The notes under the pieces were generated by a model. That model saw only the letters and a list, made by a program, of their open reading frames with translations, ran no database searches and was not told where the DNA came from. A stretch of DNA of 64,000 nucleotides from JABSQH01 sp965230015 (lineage in GTDB: Bacteria > Actinomycetota > Acidimicrobiia > Acidimicrobiales > Ilumatobacteraceae), in NCBI GenBank assembly GCA_965230015.1, contig CBDDKF010000002.1:372001-436000 (forward strand), in the 5' to 3' direction. Positions within the stretch are counted from its first letter, which is position 1, and each line of letters opens with the position of its first letter. The translations under genes were made by a program, and so were the position numbers. Below are positions 1 through 7,569 of this stretch, piece after piece.

Positions 1-1
1 C

Positions 2-481
2 GTGAACGACGAACGCTTCGCCGACCTCGTGAGTGGCGAGCACTACGCGCCGCCGATGTCGCTCGACGAGCTCGCCGGCCACCCCGAGGGAACGCTGGGC
101 CGGACGTTCCATGGCTGGATCGTCGACAACGACCTCGCGGCCCAGATCGCGCTGGACTACCGCAGGTTCCACGAGCATCTCGTCGACAACGGCCAGCTGG
201 CGAACATGCCCGAGCCGATGCAGCACGCGATACTGCGCGGCTTCCAGAGCCACGACTTTCAGCACGTCGTGACGGGCTACGACTCGTCCGGGCTCGGGGA
301 GATCGCAGTGCAGGCGTTCTGTCTCGCCCAGATGCAGTTTCCCTATTTCGGGATGTGGATCTCGATCGTCACCGCACAGATGACGTTCCTTCGTCCGCAC
401 TCGATCGTGCCGTTGATGGATGCAATCACCGATGGATGGCAACTCGGACGCACCGTCGACAACATCCAGGCCGAGCGGTGA
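2..481 (+). CDS. Coq4-family protein, shortened by an in-frame TGA
   Basis: Resembles the Coq4 family, whose eukaryotic members help organise ubiquinone biosynthesis. The family metal-binding signature HDxxH followed by a Glu is visible (SHDFQHVVTG, then GLGE). The frame begins with GTG at base 2, so the true start may lie upstream of the window. It ends at TGA 479-481, but the same frame continues for 32 codons and encodes LAEVRTRYGI, which resembles the conserved Coq4 C-terminus. The TGA therefore looks like a TGG-to-TGA change. Ubiquinone is not typical of actinomycetes, so the substrate here is unknown. Family call fairly sure; completeness doubtful. Confidence 0.65.
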   Translation: MNDERFADLVSGEHYAPPMSLDELAGHPEGTLGRTFHGWIVDNDLAAQIALDYRRFHEHLVDNGQLANMPEPMQHAILRGFQSHDFQHVVTGYDSSGLGEIAVQAFCLAQMQFPYFGMWISIVTAQMTFLRPHSIVPLMDAITDGWQLGRTVDNIQAER

Positions 482-580
482 GAGACGATGCTCGACCAAC
501 CGCTCGCCGAGGTGCGCACTCGCTACGGCATCCACCCCGATGGCCGGGCGGCCCTGCGCACGACCGACGCTGCTATGTAG
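482..580 (+). pseudogene. Detached C-terminal end of the Coq4-like gene
   Basis: This stretch continues in the same frame after the TGA at 479-481 and reads ETMLDQPLAEVRTRYGI and on to TAG at 578-580. The LAEVRxRYGI segment fits the end of Coq4 proteins. An internal ATG at 488 could start a 30-residue peptide, but read-through, a sequencing error or a recent nonsense mutation explains it better. The last 8 bases overlap the convergent dehalogenase gene. Confidence 0.5.
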
Positions 581-1625
581 CCCGGATCCACTCGACGATG
601 TCGGCTGCGAGCTCCGCGCCAGCGTCTTCTTGGATGAAGTGCCCCGCGGTCGGATAGTCCTTGTGCGGCTGACCAGCGGCCCCGGTGATCTGCACACGCG
701 TGGCGTCGCGCGTCGCCTGGTCGCCGAACATGATGTCGAGCAGACCGAACATGCCCAGCACGGGTCGATCGAACGCGTCGAGCGCGGCGCGCGCCGCTTC
801 GTTGGTTGGCGCATGGCCCAGCGTGTTGACCAGCGACGGGAACTTGCGCACACCGGCCATGTAGATCCGCGACGGAAACGGCGCGTCGTAGGCGGCGAGT
901 TCAGCGGCGCCGATGTCACGCTGGAGCCCGTTCGCCATGGCGACCGAGGGCATGAAGCTGCGTCCGACCAACGCGTAGTGCACCCAGAGCTCGAACAACG
1001 CGTTCCCATTGCCGCCAACGGCAGCGACGGCCTCCGGCGTGAAGGGCCAGTCGAGGTCCTGGGGCTCGAGCGAGTCGGGAAGCTGCACCGGCTCGAATCC
1101 CTCGGGGAATGCAGGAAGGTTGCCATTGGCGACCACCACGCGGGCGAACCGCTCGGGGCGATTGCCAACGCATCGCAGCCCGATGAGCGAACCCCAGTCC
1201 TGCACGATCGGGGTGATGTCGCGCAGGTCGAGCGTGTCGATGAACTCCTCCATCCAGGCGACGTGCTGCAGAAAGGTGTAGTCGTCGAGCTGCACGGGCT
1301 TGTCCGAGCGACCAAAGCCGATGTGATCGGGAGCGATCACCCGCAGTCCGGCATCGGCGAGGACCGGGATCATGAAGCGATACAGGTAGCTCCAATCGGG
1401 CTGGCCATGAAGGCACAACACGACAGCGCCGTCGGGATCCCCTGCTTCGACGTAGTGCATCCGCAACCCGTCGACCTCGGCGTACCGAGGTTGCCAGGGG
1501 TAGTCCGGCAGATCGACGAACTGTGCGTCCGGCGTGCGGACATAGGGACGGCCGGCAGCGGTCGACAGGATCTCGGCGTCGGTTGCGCTGACGTCGGGCG
1601 GCAGGATTGGAGTTCGATCAGTCAT
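573..1625 (-). CDS. Haloalkane dehalogenase, DhlA-like (subfamily I type)
   Basis: Alpha/beta-hydrolase predicted to cleave carbon-halogen bonds hydrolytically in the cytoplasm. With ATG at 1625 as residue 1, the oxyanion motif HGQPDWSYLYR is at 73-83 and the nucleophile motif VQDWGSLIG at 141-149. That makes Asp143 the nucleophile and Trp144 a halide-binding Trp, as in DhlA. The acid (FGLLDIMFG) and the base (TAGHFIQED) follow in the usual order. Length of 350 residues is slightly above the family norm because of an N-terminal extension. A TTG at 1661 would add 12 residues, but ATG is preferred. It lies 55 bp downstream of the DUF1330 gene and is probably co-transcribed. A close epoxide hydrolase is less likely given the QDWG motif. 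Confidence 0.8.
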   Translation of the reverse strand: MTDRTPILPPDVSATDAEILSTAAGRPYVRTPDAQFVDLPDYPWQPRYAEVDGLRMHYVEAGDPDGAVVLCLHGQPDWSYLYRFMIPVLADAGLRVIAPDHIGFGRSDKPVQLDDYTFLQHVAWMEEFIDTLDLRDITPIVQDWGSLIGLRCVGNRPERFARVVVANGNLPAFPEGFEPVQLPDSLEPQDLDWPFTPEAVAAVGGNGNALFELWVHYALVGRSFMPSVAMANGLQRDIGAAELAAYDAPFPSRIYMAGVRKFPSLVNTLGHAPTNEAARAALDAFDRPVLGMFGLLDIMFGDQATRDATRVQITGAAGQPHKDYPTAGHFIQEDAGAELAADIVEWIRAT

Positions 1626-1680
1626 GTGAGCAGGTGCGGTGTGTCGATGTGACGTCGGCAATCGGCGAGAACGTCGGCGA

Positions 1681-2100
1681 TCACACCGTGACCCGGGCGA
1701 CCGTTTCGATGTTGAGTTGCCCGGCGAGGCCGGCGCTTCGATGGACGTTGGCCGCCTGCCACGCTTCCGACGAGGACATCGCCACGAGCGCGGCGCGGTT
1801 CGGGTACTTGGCGATCGCCACTTCGTCCCACAGCTCTTCCACCTGGCCCAAGGTGAGATGCGTGACGTCGCCCGCGAAGTACACCTCGCCGCCGTACTCG
1901 GTGATCAGGTCGACGACCGCTGCGCCGTAGAGGGCGTAGGCCTGGCGACCGGACAGATCGGTCTCTCGACCGTCTTCGTACTCGGCACGCTCTTTGAACT
2001 TCAGCAGATTGACCATGTAGATCGGCCCCTCCGGCCCGGGCTGCAGCATCGCTTCGATCTGCTCTGGGCTGCTGACTGCGGTTTCGTTGACGACCTGCAT
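1681..2100 (-). CDS. DUF1330 protein
   Basis: Small protein of 139 residues of the DUF1330 dimeric alpha/beta-barrel (ferredoxin-like) family. Typical features are IYMVNLLKFKERA near residue 27, a GRQAYALYG segment and the closing ALVAMSSSEAWQAANVHRSAGL. Function in the family is not settled. ATG at 2100 is preceded by a strong ribosome binding site (AGGAG, 6 bases upstream). It is the first gene of a two-gene minus-strand unit with the dehalogenase and diverges from the TetR gene across 108 bp, which suggests TetR control of the unit. Confidence 0.75.
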   Translation of the reverse strand: MQVVNETAVSSPEQIEAMLQPGPEGPIYMVNLLKFKERAEYEDGRETDLSGRQAYALYGAAVVDLITEYGGEVYFAGDVTHLTLGQVEELWDEVAIAKYPNRAALVAMSSSEAWQAANVHRSAGLAGQLNIETVARVTV

Positions 2101-2185
2101 GAGACTCCTCCGCGCTCGGTACGACGGCGCCGATGCGCCGGATCTCGCCCAATCATGACGAGCACGATTTTCTCAGTCAAGTGAC

Positions 2186-2196
2186 CTATTAAATAG
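2186..2196. promoter_or_regulatory. Candidate TetR operator
   Basis: Perfect palindrome CTATT-A-AATAG in the divergent region between the DUF1330 operon and the TetR gene. It ends 12 bp before the TetR ATG and contains TATTAA, a possible -10 element. Placement fits autorepression plus control of the divergent operon; no binding evidence. Confidence 0.4.
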
Positions 2197-2208
2197 TACG
2201 ATCGGTCC

Positions 2209-2832
2209 ATGAACGACACGCCTCGACGAGGACGAGGCCGACCGAAAGGCACCGGCAAGGTCGATCCCGCCGACATCGTCACCGCCGCCGTCGACGCGCT
2301 CGCAAAGGGCGGATACCGCGCACTTTCGATGCGCGGCGTGGCTCGAACACTGGGCGTGTCGCTGTCGTCGGTACAGCACCACTACCCCACCAAGGACATC
2401 CTGTGGCGTGCAGCGATCGACCGGCTCACCATCGAGGAGATCGAGCGACGCCGCCGCGACGATCGCGCCGATCTCACCGCCTCGATCGCCACGCTTCTCG
2501 AGGAGCAGGCCGGTCGACCGGGCCTGATCGCTGCGCTGCTGACCGACACCGACGAGGGCAGCGCCGAGCGCATGGCCTACCTCGCCAACAGCTTCACCAT
2601 GATGCTCGCCGAGCCCGCCGCCGAACTCCGTCAACTCCAACAGACCGGCGCGATCCGTCCGGTCGACCCCAACGCGCTGTTTGCGTTGATCACGATCGGG
2701 GTCGGGGCAATCGCCGACGCGGGACATGCGCTGGAGGCGATCTACGGCTTCGACGTCACCAGCGACGAGGGGCGGGCGCACCTGGCGAACGAGCTGGCCG
2801 ACATCCTCTTGCTCGGCCTACGCCGACGGTGA
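2209..2832 (+). CDS. TetR-family transcriptional regulator
   Basis: 207-residue regulator. An N-terminal basic tail (RRGRGRPKG) is followed by a TetR helix-turn-helix at about residues 18-65, with ALSMRGVARTLGVSLSSVQHHYPTK carrying the recognition helix. The C-terminal two-thirds is helical and presumably binds an unknown ligand. ATG at 2209 lies close to the promoter elements with no clear ribosome binding site, so a leaderless mRNA is possible. Divergent from the DUF1330/dehalogenase operon, which it probably represses. Confidence 0.85.
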   Translation: MNDTPRRGRGRPKGTGKVDPADIVTAAVDALAKGGYRALSMRGVARTLGVSLSSVQHHYPTKDILWRAAIDRLTIEEIERRRRDDRADLTASIATLLEEQAGRPGLIAALLTDTDEGSAERMAYLANSFTMMLAEPAAELRQLQQTGAIRPVDPNALFALITIGVGAIADAGHALEAIYGFDVTSDEGRAHLANELADILLLGLRRR

Positions 2833-2852
2833 GCACGGCCGCGACGGTCGAA

Positions 2853-3836
2853 TCACAAACCGTCGACCAACGCCGCATCGAGCGAGTTCTGAGCCAGCTG
2901 CGAGATCCCGTCGAGATCGAGACTGGCCCACGCCCACGCACGTTCGTACTCGTCGAGCAGCTTCGTCTGGAACATCGGGGGGTCGTCGCTTCCCAGCGTG
3001 ACCGTGACACCGGCATCGAGCATCGCTGGCAACGGGTGAGCGGCAGCACTTTCCACCGCGTGCAACGCAAGGTTCGACCCGGGGCACACATCGCACGGGA
3101 CGCCCCGCTCCACCAACAGGGCCACCACGGTTGGGTCGTCCATTGCGCGGATCCCGTGCTGGATGCGCACCGCCTGGAACTCCTCGACTGCGAAGCGCAC
3201 CTCGCTGGCGTCGCCGTGCTCAGCCGCGTGCACCACGGCCGGAATCCCGAGGGCGCGCGCCCGGTCGTAAATCGGCGAATAGTCGTCGGTGTGCCACGTA
3301 TCGGAAGGTCCGCCCATTCCGATCGCCACGATGTGGTCGAGCTCGTGCGCAAAGACCTCATCCATCGCACGCCCACACGCGTCGGCGGAGAGATGTGGCG
3401 ACACGTCGGGGATGAGCCCCCAACTGATACCGGTTTCTGCAGCTGCCCGGGCGCACCCGTCGGCAATGCCGTCGTGAATCGGCGCCCACCGGCTGCCGTT
3501 CTCGACGATGTGAGCAGTCGCCGACACATGGAATTCGACGTGCACAACGCCCTGCTGGTGCGCAGTGGAGAGGTACCGCTGCGCAACCAACGCGAAGTCG
3601 TCGGGGTTCCGCAGGAGACCGACCACTTCGAGGTAGCGCTCGAGGAACATCGGAAAGCCATCGAACCGGTACCAGGCATTCACTCCGTCGACGTCGTCGG
3701 CAGGTGGTCGCACGCCGTGCCGCTCGGCGAGCTCGAGCAGCGTGGCGGCATCGACCGTTCCCTCCAAGTGCACGTGCAGCTCCGCCTTGGGCAGGGCACG
3801 TACCGCCTCACGCGGAAACTCGTCGCTCGAAGTCAT
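2853..3836 (-). CDS. add: Adenosine deaminase family protein
   Basis: Metal-dependent amidohydrolase-fold deaminase of 327 residues. With ATG at 3836 as residue 1, the metal motif HVHLEG is at 21-26. VVHAAEHGD, IQHGIRA and LGSDDPPMF follow and supply the zinc-binding and catalytic His/Glu/Asp residues of the family. Expected reaction is hydrolytic deamination of adenosine or a related aminopurine (adenine, aminodeoxyfutalosine); the sequence alone does not settle which. A longer frame reaches 3905, but it would run through the hairpin at 3861-3912, so the internal ATG is chosen. Convergent with the TetR gene, 20 bp apart. Confidence 0.8.
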   Translation of the reverse strand: MTSSDEFPREAVRALPKAELHVHLEGTVDAATLLELAERHGVRPPADDVDGVNAWYRFDGFPMFLERYLEVVGLLRNPDDFALVAQRYLSTAHQQGVVHVEFHVSATAHIVENGSRWAPIHDGIADGCARAAAETGISWGLIPDVSPHLSADACGRAMDEVFAHELDHIVAIGMGGPSDTWHTDDYSPIYDRARALGIPAVVHAAEHGDASEVRFAVEEFQAVRIQHGIRAMDDPTVVALLVERGVPCDVCPGSNLALHAVESAAAHPLPAMLDAGVTVTLGSDDPPMFQTKLLDEYERAWAWASLDLDGISQLAQNSLDAALVDGL

Positions 3837-3860
3837 CCCGCATCCTCGCACCACCAATGC

Positions 3861-3912
3861 CGTTTGCGTGCAGGTTTGCGACGACCCGTCGTCGCAAACC
3901 TGCACACAAACG
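3861..3912. terminator. Large near-perfect hairpin after the peptide ABC operon
   Basis: Inverted repeat with 25-bp arms and a 2-base loop; arms 3861-3885 and 3888-3912 differ by one base. It lies between the end of the ABC operon (3928) and the start of the deaminase gene (3836), both on the minus strand. Likely a transcription terminator or mRNA-end stabiliser; no T-run follows. It could also attenuate read-through into the deaminase gene. Confidence 0.6.
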
Positions 3913-3927
3913 AGGGGTGGACGGCGG

Positions 3928-5664
3928 TCAACTCGCTGCCAGCTCGGCCGACAGGGATGGCGAGGCGGCCATCAGCGTGCGCGTCGCGGCGTGTTGCGGC
4001 GCGCGGACCACGGCGTCGACCGATCCCACCTCACACACCTCCCCGTCGTGGAGCACCGCTACCTCATCGGCGATGGCGTGCACCAGCCCGAGATCGTGCG
4101 TGATGAACAGCATAGCTACACCGTGATCGTCGACCAGCGTGCGCAGGAGTCGCACCACGCCGGCCTGCACCGACACGTCGAGCGCGGACGTGACTTCGTC
4201 ACAGATCAGGACCGACGGCGAGGCCGCAAGCGCACGGGCGATTGCCACGCGCTGTCGCTCGCCGCCGCTGAGTGCGCCAGGCCGGCGCACCGCGAGCGCC
4301 GGGTCGAGCCCGACCTCGCGGAACAAGTGCGCAACGGTGGCGTCGACGTCGTTGCGATTCGACCCGTCGGATGACGCAGCCCGGCATCGTCGCACGACAT
4401 CGCCAACGGCACGACCGACTGCCCGCCGCGGATTGAGCGAGCTAGTCGGATCCTGGGGGATCAACTGCACGCGCCAGCGATCGGCCGGGACTCGGTCGTC
4501 GAGACTGGCCGGCAACGCTCGGCCGTCGAGTTCGATCGATCCACCATCGGGAATGTGCGCGCCAACGATGCTGCGGGCGATCGTGGACTTCCCAGAACCC
4601 GACGCCCCGACGAGCGCCACGCATTGACCAGCGCGCAGGTCGAGGTCGAGATCGTTGGCCGCTACGACCGGAGGTTGGCGCGGACGACGATGGGTGGCCC
4701 CCAGCGCGCGCACGCGCAGGGTGTCAACGGCAGTGCTGCGTTGATCGCGTTGGGGGTCCTCGGCGGCCACGTGACCATCCACAACGCGAACATCCGCGAC
4801 GTAACCATCCACAACGCAACCAGCCACATGGTGCAACGGGTCGGGACAGGCGTCGACCAGCTGTCGGGTGTACGGATGCTGAGGATGGCGCAACGTGTCT
4901 CGACAGTCTCCCGCCTCGACGATCTCACCTTGACGGAGAACGACAATCGTGTCGGCCAACCGGGCGACCACGGCGAGGTCGTGCGACACCATCACGGTCG
5001 TGCGCTGAGTGTGCTGATGCTGTCGGCGGAGCTCGTCGAGCAACTCGGCCTGGGTGACGACGTCGAGACCGGTGGTCGGTTCGTCGAGCAACAGCACGTC
5101 GGGCGTTGCCGCCAGTGCACGGGCCAGCGCAACGCGTTGGGCCTGACCACCCGACAGCGCAAACGGGTAGCGCCTGACGAACTCATCGTCGTTCGGCAGC
5201 CCGACCGATGCCAAGAGGTCACGAACCGCCGTGCGACGAGTGGCCCGGTCGAGGTCGGGAGCGAGCCGTTCGGCGATCGCCGCACCAATGCGCATTGTCG
5301 GCGTCAGACCGCGGGCTGGGTCTTGAGCCAGGTAGGCCATGCGCTGTGACCGCACTGCACGCAGACGTCGAGGTGATGCGCCGAGCAACGGGGTCGCGAC
5401 ATCGCCGTCGACCAGCTCGACGGTGCCAGTCGCCTCCAGCCCGTCAGCCACCGTTCCGAGGAAGCTGCGCAACAAGGTCGTCTTGCCCGACCCCGACTCG
5501 CCGACCACACCCATCACCGATCCTGGAGCGACCGTCAGATCGAGCCCATCGAGAATGGTGAGACCCGAGCGCGTCGCCGTCACCCCGAACTGACGAACGT
5601 GCAGCGCAGCTGGTGCCGCGACACCAACACCGGAGGCCGAACCGGGCAACGATGCGGCGCTCAT
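3928..5664 (-). CDS. Peptide-type ABC transporter, fused double ATPase (DppD-DppF type)
   Basis: 578-residue protein with two tandem ABC ATPase domains that would power the importer encoded upstream. Domain 1 has Walker A GESGSGKTT at about 54-62, signature LSGGQAQRVALARALA and Walker B LLLDEPT. Domain 2 has GASGSGKST, LSGGERQRVAIARALA and LICDEVTSALD. The linker is His/Val-rich and irregular. ATG at 5664 overlaps the upstream permease stop (ATGA), indicating translational coupling. Many dipeptide or nickel systems use two separate ATPases; here they form one chain, as is known in several opp/dpp-type systems. Substrate unknown. Confidence 0.85.
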   Translation of the reverse strand: MSAASLPGSASGVGVAAPAALHVRQFGVTATRSGLTILDGLDLTVAPGSVMGVVGESGSGKTTLLRSFLGTVADGLEATGTVELVDGDVATPLLGASPRRLRAVRSQRMAYLAQDPARGLTPTMRIGAAIAERLAPDLDRATRRTAVRDLLASVGLPNDDEFVRRYPFALSGGQAQRVALARALAATPDVLLLDEPTTGLDVVTQAELLDELRRQHQHTQRTTVMVSHDLAVVARLADTIVVLRQGEIVEAGDCRDTLRHPQHPYTRQLVDACPDPLHHVAGCVVDGYVADVRVVDGHVAAEDPQRDQRSTAVDTLRVRALGATHRRPRQPPVVAANDLDLDLRAGQCVALVGASGSGKSTIARSIVGAHIPDGGSIELDGRALPASLDDRVPADRWRVQLIPQDPTSSLNPRRAVGRAVGDVVRRCRAASSDGSNRNDVDATVAHLFREVGLDPALAVRRPGALSGGERQRVAIARALAASPSVLICDEVTSALDVSVQAGVVRLLRTLVDDHGVAMLFITHDLGLVHAIADEVAVLHDGEVCEVGSVDAVVRAPQHAATRTLMAASPSLSAELAAS

Positions 5665-6563
5665 ACCGACCGCCAGCGCGCGGCGAGTCGATCGCCGAGC
5701 AGGTTCAGCGACACCGTGAACATGGCGATGGCCACTGCTGGCGCCACGACAGCGGCGGCGTTCAACGTGACGCCGGCGGCGTTCTCGCTGATCATCGAGG
5801 CCCAGTCGGTCGCTGGCGGCGGCGGCCCGAATCCGAGGAAACTCGCCGCAGCGACCACGTACACCGTGCCGGCGACGCGCAGTGCAGCGTCGGCGAGCAC
5901 CGGGCCGGTCAGATTGGGCAGGACGTGGCGCCACAGGATGACGCCGCGCGGCTCTCCTACCAAGCGAGCCTGCAGCACGTAGTCGGAGGCCAACACCGGT
6001 TCGGCGACCGACCGCATGTACCTGGCGATGAAGGGCGCGCTGACCAACACCACCGACAGCCCGACCACGACCAAGCTGTCGCCGAAGCGATACAACATCA
6101 GTAACAGCACGACCAGCGCCGGCAGCACCGCGATGATGTCGAGCACGCGCAGGACTCGGCTTGCCAGCTGCGAGGCTGCCATCAACGCACCCAGCGCAGT
6201 GCCGACGAGCGTGGCCAACACGGTGATGACGACAGGTGCGAGCACGATCCGTCGACCGCCGTGCAGGAGCTCCGACCACACGTCGCGCCCGAGTTCGCCG
6301 GTGCCGAGCCATCCGCCCGTGTCCGGGTCGAACGGCCGGCCGATGGTCTGGCCGACAGGCTCGGGCGCGATCCACGGCCCGAACAGGGCGAGCACGAGTG
6401 TCGTGCCAAGCAGCAGTATCGCCACAACGGCCCACGCGTCGAGCCAACGCGGTGGCGCCACCGCCCGCTCGGCGCCATCGCGGCGGTCCGGGGTATCGCT
6501 GGTCGGGGCGTCGGCTTCGTCAGCGGCGGCACCCTCGGTACCGGCGGTGCGCGTGGTGCTCAC
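5661..6563 (-). CDS. Peptide-type ABC permease, DppC-like
   Basis: 300-residue inner-membrane permease of the binding-protein-dependent type. A disordered N-terminus precedes a first membrane helix (VVAILLLGTTLVLALFGPW) and about five more. The G-T-x-x-L-G-R-D motif (WLGTGELGRDVWSELLHGG) is the DppC/OppC hallmark, and the EAA loop appears as ARLVGEPRGVILWRHVLPN. Start is GTG at 6563, overlapping the preceding permease stop (GTGA). Pairs with the DppB-like subunit in the same operon. Confidence 0.85.
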   Translation of the reverse strand: MSTTRTAGTEGAAADEADAPTSDTPDRRDGAERAVAPPRWLDAWAVVAILLLGTTLVLALFGPWIAPEPVGQTIGRPFDPDTGGWLGTGELGRDVWSELLHGGRRIVLAPVVITVLATLVGTALGALMAASQLASRVLRVLDIIAVLPALVVLLLMLYRFGDSLVVVGLSVVLVSAPFIARYMRSVAEPVLASDYVLQARLVGEPRGVILWRHVLPNLTGPVLADAALRVAGTVYVVAAASFLGFGPPPPATDWASMISENAAGVTLNAAAVVAPAVAIAMFTVSLNLLGDRLAARWRSV

Positions 6564-7567
6564 TGCGGCTCCATTGCGACCGAGCCGCCGAACGGGCGCT
6601 CGCTGGCGGGCCGCGCCGATGCGCCGCGCCGCCGGGGGTCGGCGACGGCGCCGATCACATCGGCAGCGAACAGCGCTGCGAGCACCACGATCGTCAGCAG
6701 CATGCCGATCGCCTCCACCACGGTCACATCGCGCGCCCCGAGGTTGCCGATCAGCGCAGCTCCGATGCCGGGGTAGCCGAACAACTCCTCGATCACGATC
6801 GCCCCGCCCACCACGTATGGCACCACCGAAGCCAACACCTGCGCAGTGGGAGCAACGATCGACGGCAACAGGTGCCGGGTGACCACGCGCCGCTCGGGCA
6901 AGCCAGCGAGCACCGCCGCCTCCACGTGTGGCGACGACGCGGCATCTGCGACCACCGCACGGATGAGACGTGCGCCGAACGCTCCACCGAACACCCCGAG
7001 CGTGGCGGCGGGCAGGATCAACACGGTGGGATCGCTCCACGGAGACGAACCAACGGGAACGAGCGACACTGCGGGGAGCAGACCGAGCCACGAGGCGAAC
7101 ACGGCGATGAGTACTCCGCCGAGCACGAAGTCCGGGACCGACGCGATCGCCGAGGTGATCGCCGAGGTGAGACGATCGGTCCTCCCGCCCGGACGACGGC
7201 CTGCGAGAACCCCCAACCCCACCGCGATCACCGACATCACCACGAAGGCCACCGCGCCGAGCGCGAGCGAATTGCGCAACGGCGTCGAGATCACGGACCA
7301 CACAGGCTGCTGAGTGACCACGGACGTGCCGAAGTCGCCCTGCAGGACGCCCCACAGCCACGTGAAGTACCGCTCGATCGGTCCCTCGTCGAGGCGGAGT
7401 TGTGCGCGCAGCGCCTCGACGCGTTCCGGCGTGGCGTTCTGCCCCAGAATGCGCGTCGCCGCATCGCCTGGCAACCACTCGACGGCGGCGAAGAGCACGA
7501 TGCTGACGGCGAACGCGACACCGAGCATCGCAACGAACCGTCCGGCGATGAACCGACCGAGCGACAT
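6560..7567 (-). CDS. Peptide-type ABC permease, DppB-like
   Basis: 335-residue permease starting with the DppB/OppB membrane segment (FVAMLGVAFAVSIVLFAAV). The family P-G-D motif follows (WLPGDAATRILG), then the periplasmic LRLDEGPIERYFTWLWGVLQGDFGTS region. The EAA loop AAVLAGLPERRVVTRHLLPS docks onto the ATPase, and EELFGYPGIG is the typical C-terminal motif. The start lies 2 bp after the binding-protein stop. An acidic/basic cytoplasmic tail of about 40 residues is of no known function. Confidence 0.85.
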   Translation of the reverse strand: MSLGRFIAGRFVAMLGVAFAVSIVLFAAVEWLPGDAATRILGQNATPERVEALRAQLRLDEGPIERYFTWLWGVLQGDFGTSVVTQQPVWSVISTPLRNSLALGAVAFVVMSVIAVGLGVLAGRRPGGRTDRLTSAITSAIASVPDFVLGGVLIAVFASWLGLLPAVSLVPVGSSPWSDPTVLILPAATLGVFGGAFGARLIRAVVADAASSPHVEAAVLAGLPERRVVTRHLLPSIVAPTAQVLASVVPYVVGGAIVIEELFGYPGIGAALIGNLGARDVTVVEAIGMLLTIVVLAALFAADVIGAVADPRRRGASARPASERPFGGSVAMEPQ

Positions 7568-7569
7568 CG

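Noticed and set aside
2403..4103. 566-codon plus-strand open frame across the deaminase gene
   Set aside because: Antisense to a clear adenosine-deaminase frame and running through a large hairpin; no recognisable domain.
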